The notes below the pieces were generated by a model. It worked only from the letters and a program-made list of their open reading frames with translations, searched no databases and was not told where the DNA came from. A DNA stretch of 10,420 bases from Candidatus Shapirobacteria bacterium UBA2283 (GTDB lineage: Bacteria; Patescibacteriota; Microgenomatia; UBA12405). A program made the position numbers and the translations under genes. Each line of letters opens with the position of its first letter. Within the stretch, counting starts at the first letter, position 1. This document shows, piece by piece, positions 4,790 through 10,265 of this stretch. The stretch is from the NCBI GenBank assembly GCA_002345725.1, contig DDWP01000014.1, positions 1 through 10,420 of the forward strand, read 5' to 3'.

Positions 4790-5575
4790 ATGATTAAGAT
4801 AAACAATTTACATGTATCTGTCGAAGGACAGGAAATACTTAAGGGTGTTGATTTGGTCGTCCGTCCGGGAGAAGTCCACGCGGTAATGGGTAAGAACGGT
4901 AGTGGAAAATCGACATTAGCTTTTACACTAGCGGGTCACCCAAAATATGAGATAAAAAGTCCAAAGTCTAAAAGTCTAAAAGTCGAAAGTGGAGCGATTG
5001 AGATAGATGGAAAGATAATCGATGAGTTAGCTCCAAACGAGAGAGCGGAAATGGGATTGTTTTTGGCAAACCAATATCCGGCAGCAGTGCCTGGGTTAGG
5101 ATCGACAAGTTTTCTATGGCAGATATATAAGAAAAAAAACCCTTCGACAGGCTCAGGGCGAGTCGTCACGAGCATTATTGAATTTAGAAAATGGATTGAG
5201 GAACAGGCAAAGGTATTAGATTTGAATTTGGAATTATTAAAAAGGGGATTGAATGACGGATTTTCTGGTGGAGAGAAGAAAAAGATGGAGATATTGCAAA
5301 TGTTAGTGTCTAACCCTAAATATGTGGTTTTAGACGAGATAGATTCTGGCTTGGATGTAGAAGCTTTAAAGAAAATTGCCACCACTGTAGCTAAAGTAGC
5401 TAAAGGATTAAACATCGGAGTGATAATTATTACCCACTATTCCAGGTTGCTTAAATATATCAAAGTGGATAGAGTGCATATTATGGAAGCGGGAGTGATT
5501 AAAAAGTCTGGTGATAGTAGCTTGATCGAAAAAATTGAAAATACTGGTTTTGGAGATAATGACAACAGACTATAA
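4790..5575 (+). CDS. sufC: Fe-S cluster assembly ATPase SufC
   Basis: SufC is the ABC-type ATPase of the SufBCD scaffold; ATP binding is thought to drive the SufB/SufD rearrangement that exposes the cluster-assembly site. The 261-residue product shows Walker A GKNGSGKST (34-42), the Q-loop in FLANQYP (91-97), signature FSGGEKKK (158-165), Walker B YVVLDEIDSGLD (178-189) with Glu183, and the H-loop THY (His216). It is slightly longer than usual (about 250) because of two in-frame repeat insertions. One is a Lys/Ser-rich stretch (56-68) from AAAGTC-type units. The other is NPSTGSGRVVTS (117-128), from a TTCGACAGGCTCAGG-type element. Both fall in variable surface segments between conserved motifs, so activity is probably kept. 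It is the first gene of the suf operon, with a probable leaderless start, and its end overlaps the sufB start by 17 bases. Confidence 0.97.
   Translation: MIKINNLHVSVEGQEILKGVDLVVRPGEVHAVMGKNGSGKSTLAFTLAGHPKYEIKSPKSKSLKVESGAIEIDGKIIDELAPNERAEMGLFLANQYPAAVPGLGSTSFLWQIYKKKNPSTGSGRVVTSIIEFRKWIEEQAKVLDLNLELLKRGLNDGFSGGEKKKMEILQMLVSNPKYVVLDEIDSGLDVEALKKIATTVAKVAKGLNIGVIIITHYSRLLKYIKVDRVHIMEAGVIKKSGDSSLIEKIENTGFGDNDNRL
4956..4992 (+). repeat. AAAGTCT-type degenerate array inside sufC
   Basis: Units AAAGTCC, AAAGTCT, AAAAGTCT, AAAAGTCG and AAAGTGG (7, 7, 8, 8 and 7 bases) are read as SPKSKSLKVES. It sits where other SufC proteins have a short link between the Walker A helix region and the next strand. 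Confidence 0.85.
5140..5173 (+). repeat. TTCGACAGGCTCAGG-type interspersed element in sufC
   Basis: The segment CCCTTCGACAGGCTCAGGGC and the following GAGTCGTCACGAGC encode NPSTGSGRVVTS in frame. It is GC-richer than the flanking coding DNA and has weak internal complementarity (GAC/GTC and CTC/GAG around AGGGC). From memory, near-identical elements are scattered within and between genes of many bacteria; a search would confirm this. Confidence 0.7.
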
Positions 5576-6941
5576 ATATGGTTTCTCCATGCCGGAGAAC
5601 AACTATGTTTACAAATCAGGTGAAGGTTTAAATGAAGAAGTTGTTCTAAAAATTTCTCAGATGAAGAATGAGCCTTTGTGGATGACGGCTTTTCGTCTAA
5701 AAGGCTATGAATTGTTTTTGAAAAAACCAATTCCAGAATGGGGGGCTGATCTATCGACTATTGATTTTGATAAAGTTCATTATTTTGTCCGAGCTTCGGA
5801 TAAAACAGAGAAAGATTGGAACGATGTTCCGGCGGAAATCAAAGAAACTTACGATCGCTTGGGTATTCCTGAAGCAGAGAAACAATTGTTGGGTGGAGTT
5901 AAAGCTCAATATGAGTCGGAAGTGGTCTATGGAAGTCTATTAAAAAGATTTTCGGATATGGGAATAATTTTTTGTGGTATGGATGAGGCGATAGAAAAAT
6001 ATCCTGAATTAGTAAAAGAATATATTGGAAAATTAATTCCGCCAGGGGACAATAAATTTGCGGCTTTAAACACAGCCGTTTGGTCAGGTGGGTCGTTTAT
6101 CTATGTACCTAAAGGGGTAAAAGTAGATTTACCACTTCAGGCTTATTTTAGGATAAATACAGCTAACATGGGGCAGTTTGAAAGGACATTAATAATTGTC
6201 GATGAAGGCGCGTTTATTCACTATGTAGAGGGTTGTACTGCGCCAATTTATTCGACCGATTCACTACATGCGGCAGTGGTAGAAATTTTTGTGAAAAAAG
6301 GGGCAAGATGCCGTTATACTACGATTCAAAACTGGTCAAAAAATGTTTATAACCTAGTAACCAAGAGAGCAAAAGTAGAAGAAGATGGAGTGATGGAGTG
6401 GATTGACGGAAACCTAGGAAGTAAGATAACTATGAAATATCCGGCAGTAGTATTGGCAGGTAAGAGAGCTCATGGAGAGATATTGTCGGTGGCTGTAGCT
6501 GGTAAAGGTCAGCATTTAGATGCTGGAGCGAAATGCATTCACTTGGCGCCAGGGACAACTTCAAGAGTAATCTCTAAATCAATTAGTTTTGATGGAGGAA
6601 GGGCCTCGTATCGTGGATTAGTCCAGGTATCTCCTGGGGCTAAAAATGCTAGAAGTAAGGTGGTTTGTGATGCATTGATAATGGACAAAGATTCTCGTTC
6701 GGATACTTATCCGGTTAATAAAATATTTGAAAGTGAGTCGACACTAGAGCATGAAGCGACGGTGAGTAAAATTGGTGAAGAGCAATTGTTTTATTTGATG
6801 AGTCGAGGATTTGAGCAGCATGAAGCTGAGGCAATGATTATTAATGGTTTTATCGAACCAATATCAAAAGAGTTACCGATGGAATATTCAGTTGAACTAA
6901 ATAGATTAATTAGCATGCAAATGGAAGGGAGTGTGGGGTAA
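5559..6941 (+). CDS. sufB: Fe-S cluster assembly scaffold SufB
   Basis: SufB is the core scaffold on which the nascent Fe-S cluster is built, working with SufC and a SufD subunit in the cytoplasm. The 460-residue product is full length. It contains the HYVEGCTAP motif (221-229, Cys226), RYTTIQNWS (252-260), the repetitive beta-helix core (about 180-380), VVCDALIMDKDSRSDTYP (368-385) with Cys370, and LEHEATVSKIGEEQLFYLMSRG (396-417). The last carries His398, matching the essential SufB histidine of Escherichia coli, and leads into the C-terminal helices that bind SufC. The start ATG 5559 (MTTDYKYGFSMPEN) is chosen over TTG 5535 because it fits the family N-terminus and has GGAG at 5552-5555, though the spacing is short. 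It overlaps sufC by 17 bases, suggesting translational coupling; mini-sufD begins 5 bases after its stop. Confidence 0.97.
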   Translation: MTTDYKYGFSMPENNYVYKSGEGLNEEVVLKISQMKNEPLWMTAFRLKGYELFLKKPIPEWGADLSTIDFDKVHYFVRASDKTEKDWNDVPAEIKETYDRLGIPEAEKQLLGGVKAQYESEVVYGSLLKRFSDMGIIFCGMDEAIEKYPELVKEYIGKLIPPGDNKFAALNTAVWSGGSFIYVPKGVKVDLPLQAYFRINTANMGQFERTLIIVDEGAFIHYVEGCTAPIYSTDSLHAAVVEIFVKKGARCRYTTIQNWSKNVYNLVTKRAKVEEDGVMEWIDGNLGSKITMKYPAVVLAGKRAHGEILSVAVAGKGQHLDAGAKCIHLAPGTTSRVISKSISFDGGRASYRGLVQVSPGAKNARSKVVCDALIMDKDSRSDTYPVNKIFESESTLEHEATVSKIGEEQLFYLMSRGFEQHEAEAMIINGFIEPISKELPMEYSVELNRLISMQMEGSVG

Positions 6942-6946
6942 AGAAT

Positions 6947-7339
6947 ATGGAAAACAATCTTATTAAAAAAATACTTGTAAAAAAAGGTGAAAATGTGGTG
7001 TGGGATGAGATGATGGTGTATGACAAAGATAACTTGGAAGGGGAGGTAGAAGTGCGGGCGGTAGTGGAGGATAATGGTGTCTTGAAATTAAAAGGGATGA
7101 TTTTGATAAAAGAAAATGCGGCAGGGGCGAATGCATTTTTAAGATTTAAAGTGTTGTTACTGGGTAAAAATGCCAGAGCTGAGGTAGATCCAGGATTGGA
7201 GATATTAACTAATGATGTTAAGGCTTCACATGCTGCGTCGGTAGGGCAGGTGGATGAAGAACAGCTATTCTATTTGATGTCACGTGGACTTTCGCGTAAA
7301 GAATCAGTTAAGATGATAGTGAAAGCGTTCTTGAGTTAA
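6947..7339 (+). CDS. sufD: Minimal SufD-like Fe-S assembly protein
   Basis: The 130-residue product corresponds only to the C-terminal third of SufD (normally about 400-430 residues). Residues about 5-85 read as beta-helix rungs (alternating strands, EVEVRAVVEDNGVLKLKGMI, AFLRFKVLLLGKNARAEVD). They are followed by PGLEILTNDVKASHAASVGQ (82-101), carrying His95, the counterpart of the SufD histidine at the SufB-SufD interface in Escherichia coli. Then comes DEEQLFYLMSRGLSRKESV (103-121), the helical SufC-contacting segment. The N-terminal helical domain and most of the beta-helix are absent, and no remnant lies upstream because sufB ends 5 bases before. The frame is clean and codon use matches its neighbours, so this looks like a stable miniature rather than a decaying gene. 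It could also be described as a C-terminal SufB/SufD paralogue. A heptamer array starts in its stop codon. Confidence 0.85.
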   Translation: MENNLIKKILVKKGENVVWDEMMVYDKDNLEGEVEVRAVVEDNGVLKLKGMILIKENAAGANAFLRFKVLLLGKNARAEVDPGLEILTNDVKASHAASVGQVDEEQLFYLMSRGLSRKESVKMIVKAFLS

Positions 7340-7372
7340 ATCCTAAATCCTAAATCCTAAAATCTAAATTCT
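7338..7372 (+). repeat. Heptamer tandem array between sufD and sufS
   Basis: Three exact AAATCCT units (7338-7358), then AAAATCT and AAATTCT (to 7372), then an A-run reaching the sufS ATG. The first unit includes part of the sufD stop codon. The array fills the entire gap, leaving sufS without a Shine-Dalgarno site. Confidence 0.9.
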
Positions 7373-7379
7373 AAAAAAA

Positions 7380-8528
7380 ATGAATTATAAAAAATATTTT
7401 CCAATATTTAAAAAACAACCGAACTTGCATTACCTGGATAGTGGGGCGACGGCATTGAAGCCACAGGTGGTAATTGACAAAATGGTGGAATATTACACCG
7501 ATTATTCGGCTAATATTCATCGCGGTTTATACCCGATATCAGAGAGGGCAACAGAGGAGTATGAACTGGCTCGAGAAAAGGTGGCAAAGTTCATAAATGC
7601 CAAAATGGAAGAAATAATTTTTACCAGCGGGACGACTGACAGTATTAATTTGGTAGCGAGAGCAATGGGTTTGAAAAAAGATGATGAAGTAGTAGTAGAA
7701 ATTGAGGCACATCATTCTAATTTTGTAGTGTGGCAACAATTGGGGAAAATAGTATTTGAAATAACTAAAAATACAAAAATTTTGGCGATTACACATGTGT
7801 CAAATGTTCTTGGACAAATAAATGATATAAAAAGTATCATTGAGCAGGCACGAAAAATTAATCCAGAAATCGTGGTAGTGGTGGATGGGGCCCAAGCTGT
7901 GGCTCATATGCCAGTAGATGTGACTGATCTTGATTGTGATTTTTATGCTTTTTCGGGACATAAAATGTATGGACCAACAGGAGTAGGAGTGTTGTATACA
8001 AAAGCAAAAAGACAATTAGAGATGGAACCAGCTAAGTTTGGTGGAGGGATGATTAAAACTGTATCTACTAGTGAATCAACTTGGGCCAATGGTCCGGAAA
8101 AATTTGAAGCGGGGACTCCGCCGATTGCCGAAGTGATAGGATTGGGAGAAGCAATAGATTTTATTAACGAAATTGGGTTTGAAGAAATTCAAAAACATGA
8201 GAAAGAATTAACGGAATATCTACTGGAAAAAATAGGTGAAATAAATTGGATAAAAATATTAGGGTCAAGAGAAAATAAATTAGGGCTGGTGGCGATGTAT
8301 TCTGATGATCCGAAAATGGGGACATCGCATGATATTGCGGATATATTGGGGAGAGATTTCAATGTGTGTGTTCGGGCGGGACATCATTGTGCGATGCCTT
8401 TACATACGAAGTTTGGGATAGAAACTGGGACTGTGAGGGCGAGTTTGGGGATTTATAATACAAGAGAAGATATTGATGAATTAATAAAAGGTTTGAGTAA
8501 GACATGGATGATCTTTACAAAGAAATAA
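7380..8528 (+). CDS. sufS: Cysteine desulfurase SufS (group II, IscS/NifS superfamily)
   Basis: SufS is the PLP enzyme that takes sulfur from L-cysteine, releasing alanine and forming a persulfide for transfer to SufU. The 382-residue product shows YLDSGATALKP (18-28), ANIHRGLYPISERATE (44-59), FTSGTTDSIN (81-90), the PLP-ring region HHSNFVVWQ (111-119), and VVVDGAQAVAHMPVD (166-180). The PLP lysine is in FSGHKMYGPTGVG (Lys195), and RAGHHCAMP contains catalytic Cys337. It is shorter than typical SufS (about 405). Between WQQ (118-120) and ILAITHVSNVLGQ (134-146) only 13 residues remain where about 34 are usual, so a surface helix-strand unit seems missing. The PLP and catalytic residues are all present. 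The start is ATG 7380 right after an A-run with no Shine-Dalgarno site. Its 3' end overlaps sufU by 25 bases. Confidence 0.96.
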   Translation: MNYKKYFPIFKKQPNLHYLDSGATALKPQVVIDKMVEYYTDYSANIHRGLYPISERATEEYELAREKVAKFINAKMEEIIFTSGTTDSINLVARAMGLKKDDEVVVEIEAHHSNFVVWQQLGKIVFEITKNTKILAITHVSNVLGQINDIKSIIEQARKINPEIVVVVDGAQAVAHMPVDVTDLDCDFYAFSGHKMYGPTGVGVLYTKAKRQLEMEPAKFGGGMIKTVSTSESTWANGPEKFEAGTPPIAEVIGLGEAIDFINEIGFEEIQKHEKELTEYLLEKIGEINWIKILGSRENKLGLVAMYSDDPKMGTSHDIADILGRDFNVCVRAGHHCAMPLHTKFGIETGTVRASLGIYNTREDIDELIKGLSKTWMIFTKK

Positions 8529-8860
8529 TTTTAGACCATTATCAAAATCCTAATCATCGGGGGAAATTGATTGATGGGATAGAGGCTGGAGAGGTGAACA
8601 TGAGTTGTGGAGATAGTTTGAAGATCTCGGTAAAAATTGAGGAGGATAAAATTGTTGATGCAAAATTTGATGGTGGAGGTTGTGCTATTTCGATGGCGGC
8701 GGTAGATATGTTGCTTGATAAAGTGATTGGAATGAAATTGACAGATGTTAAAAAAATGTCGGGGGCAGAAATTGAAGAGATAATGGGGGTGGAGTTGACC
8801 CCAAGTCGTAAAAAATGTGCTTATCTGGGACTAGAGGTATTGAAGAAAATTGAGATATAA
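8504..8860 (+). CDS. sufU: SufU/IscU-type sulfur acceptor or scaffold protein
   Basis: SufU-type proteins accept persulfide from SufS, using a bound zinc, and pass sulfur to SufBCD. The 118-residue product begins exactly like the family (MDDLYKEIILDHYQNPNHRG). It keeps three cysteines and one aspartate: Cys35 and Asp37 in SCGD, Cys60 in GGGCAISMA, and Cys105 in RKKCAYL. Lys104 precedes the last cysteine, as in SufU (R/K) and unlike the histidine of IscU. However, the insert of roughly 18-20 residues that normally separates SufU from IscU between Cys60 and Cys105 is absent, making this a hybrid-looking short form. Its neighbour SufS and the last position in the suf operon support a sulfur-transfer role. 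ATG 8504 lies inside the sufS 3' end, suggesting translational coupling. There is no separate SufE, SufA or IscA gene in the window. Confidence 0.94.
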   Translation: MDDLYKEIILDHYQNPNHRGKLIDGIEAGEVNMSCGDSLKISVKIEEDKIVDAKFDGGGCAISMAAVDMLLDKVIGMKLTDVKKMSGAEIEEIMGVELTPSRKKCAYLGLEVLKKIEI

Positions 8861-8861
8861 T
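8856..8861 (+). promoter_or_regulatory. Possible -10 box of tRNA-Thr(UGU) overlapping the sufU stop
   Basis: A perfect TATAAT spans the sufU TAA stop and would start transcription near 8868-8869, just before the tRNA at 8872. The 14-base context AATTGAGATATAAT (8848-8861) is identical to that before the YvlD-like gene (2014-2027). No clear -35 is present; readthrough from suf is the alternative. Confidence 0.45.
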
Positions 8862-8871
8862 AAGGCACGTT

Positions 8872-8944
8872 GCCTGAATAGCTCAGTTGGTAGAGCAAGC
8901 GTTTTGTAAACGCTAGGTCGTCAGTTCAAGTCTGACTTCAGGCT
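8872..8944 (+). tRNA. tRNA-Thr(UGU)
   Basis: A 73-nt cloverleaf: acceptor GCCTGAA/TTCAGGC, D arm GCTC-AGTTGGTA-GAGC, anticodon arm AGCGT-TTTGTAA-ACGCT with anticodon TGT, and T arm GTCAG-TTCAAGT-CTGAC. The discriminator is T, followed by CA and then the ATG of the glycosyltransferase gene. CCA is not encoded. It lies 11 bases after sufU. Confidence 0.96.
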
Positions 8945-8946
8945 CA

Positions 8947-10110
8947 ATGCTCAAAAAAAAGATATTGGTGCTGACTGATGATATGCCGTGGGGGCATAGG
9001 TCGATTGCTAGGGCAATATACAAATACTTAAAAGGTGTCGAGAAAGAAAATAACTTTGAGGTGGGTTTGGCGGAAATAAAATCACCTTTTGGGGTGATGA
9101 ATGACCTTTATACTTTTGTATATAGATTTTTCCCGATATCTAATCGAATAAGTATGAAGTTGATGGAGAATGGGATGTTACGTAAAGCTGCGTTTGAGAT
9201 GTTGGACTATGATATACCTGAGTTGGAAAAGACAGTAAATAAGTTTAAACCTGATCTGATAATTTCGGCTTATTTTTATCACTCTCAATCGTTGGTAAAA
9301 ATGAGACAGGATAAAAAATCACAATTTAAACTTTGGACGGTAGTCGCTGATCCATGGTCAATAAATGCTTTTTCATTTATTGAAGGAGCTGATTTGCATT
9401 TGGTATATGACCAGATGATGACAAAAGCGATGAAGGAATATGGTATCTCTAAGAATAAGGTGTTTGAAACTGGTTGGTGGGTCAGACCGGAAATGAACGA
9501 AGATAAACTCAAAACTCAAAACTCAAAACTCAAAATAAGGCAGAAGTTGGGATTTGAGGATGATAGACCGGTGGTGTTTGTGGGTGGGGGAAGCTTGGGG
9601 ACAAATTCATTGGTGAAATTATTGCCGGTGTTAATGATGGTTAAGACTAAGGTAGGGGTAATATTTAACACCGGGACAGACAAGTTGGCTTACAATATGG
9701 TGGAGGAATATATAAAATTGTTTAAGAAACTGAAGAGGAATGATTTGGTGCAAATAAAGAATATGGGATGGATTGAAAATATGGGTGAGGTGCTATCGGC
9801 TTGTGATATTGTCTTTGGTAAGGCGGGTCCGAACTTTTTGTTTGATGTGGTGGCGGTAGGTAAGCCATTTGTGGCTATAACTCATATCGGCGGGCAAGAA
9901 GATGGCAATATTGACATAATTAAAAAGAAGAAATTGGGTTGGGTTAAAGAAGGGGGAAATTCTTCGGCAAAATTTTTACTAGAATATCTAAAGAACCCAA
10001 AAAAATATCAGGAAAAATTTAAAGAGACTATTAAGAAAGAAGGAGAGAGAAATGAAAAGAGTTTGCCAAAGATACTAGAGAGGATAAAAAAAGAATTATC
10101 CCACCCATGA
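8947..10110 (+). CDS. GT-B glycosyltransferase of the MGDG synthase / diacylglycerol glucosyltransferase group (GT28-like)
   Basis: The 387-residue product has a two-domain GT-B layout. The N-terminal acceptor domain starts MLKKKILVLTDDMPWGHRSIARAI, with the G-H motif at 16-17 typical of MurG/MGDG-synthase enzymes. The C-terminal sugar-nucleotide domain contains FVGGGSLG (211-218), GWIENMGEVLSACDIVFGKAGP (274-295) and THIGGQEDGN (312-321). KAGP plus GQE(E/D)GN is the hallmark of enzymes that transfer galactose or glucose from UDP-sugar to diacylglycerol at the membrane surface. MurG itself lacks GQE(E/D)GN. The usual acidic residue after KAGP appears as Asp300 rather than Glu. A 31-base AAACTCA array (9505-9535) encodes an in-frame insertion (about 187-197) at the domain linker before the IRQKLGF helix. 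ATG 8947 lies 2 bases after tRNA-Thr. The exact lipid and sugar cannot be told from sequence. Confidence 0.88.
   Translation: MLKKKILVLTDDMPWGHRSIARAIYKYLKGVEKENNFEVGLAEIKSPFGVMNDLYTFVYRFFPISNRISMKLMENGMLRKAAFEMLDYDIPELEKTVNKFKPDLIISAYFYHSQSLVKMRQDKKSQFKLWTVVADPWSINAFSFIEGADLHLVYDQMMTKAMKEYGISKNKVFETGWWVRPEMNEDKLKTQNSKLKIRQKLGFEDDRPVVFVGGGSLGTNSLVKLLPVLMMVKTKVGVIFNTGTDKLAYNMVEEYIKLFKKLKRNDLVQIKNMGWIENMGEVLSACDIVFGKAGPNFLFDVVAVGKPFVAITHIGGQEDGNIDIIKKKKLGWVKEGGNSSAKFLLEYLKNPKKYQEKFKETIKKEGERNEKSLPKILERIKKELSHP
9505..9535 (+). repeat. AAACTCA heptamer array inside the glycosyltransferase gene
   Basis: Four exact AAACTCA units followed by AAA, read in frame as KLKTQNSKLK. Three 7-base units equal 21 bases, so the peptide period is seven residues. 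It lies in the linker between the two GT-B domains. Confidence 0.92.
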
Positions 10111-10265
10111 CATACTTCAATATTGGCTTTTCCACGCTTAAAAACGCGGTGGGAAACTGGCCTGTACAAGCGAACCCGCACAAACACGTGCATCCCATTT
10201 TAGAAGATTAGCTAGAAAAAACACCTTCTCAAAGATAGTCCTGGGTAGGATGTTAAAATGATACC
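10111..10265 (+). other. Non-coding gap before the Rrf2 gene, possibly structured
   Basis: No credible reading frame is present. The segment is GC-richer than the flanking genes and can fold. TGGGA (10150-10154) pairs TCCCA (10193-10197), enclosing a hairpin GCAC (10178-10181)/GTGC (10188-10191). A further interrupted stem involves TTTCCACGC (starting about 10129) and GCGGTGGGAAA. TCCT-GGGT-AGGA (10239-10250) lies just before the Rrf2 -10 box and might be an operator. No U-run terminator is visible. I recognise no RNA family. Confidence 0.35.
10251..10259 (+). promoter_or_regulatory. Extended -10 promoter of the Rrf2-family gene
   Basis: TGTTAAAAT (TGn plus TAAAAT) ends 6 bases before ATG 10266, predicting a transcript starting at or within a base of the start codon. 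No -35 match is seen at the usual distance. Confidence 0.6.

Noticed and set aside
4936..5415. 159-residue minus-strand ORF opposite sufC
   Set aside because: It is a shadow frame of a well-supported gene with no recognisable family.
5535..5558. TTG 5535 as sufB start
   Set aside because: It lies deeper in sufC; ATG 5559 matches the usual SufB N-terminus and has GGAG upstream.
6947..7339. sufD pseudogene from recent truncation
   Set aside because: There is no upstream remnant, the frame is clean with intact key residues, and it keeps tight operon spacing on both sides.
7338..7372. CRISPR-like array
   Set aside because: The units are 7 bp with no spacers, and no cas gene is present.
4729..10110. 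Recoded genome with UGA as glycine
   Set aside because: TGA ends the glycosyltransferase at a family-typical length and also the small gene at 4731, and no in-frame TGA interrupts a conserved gene.
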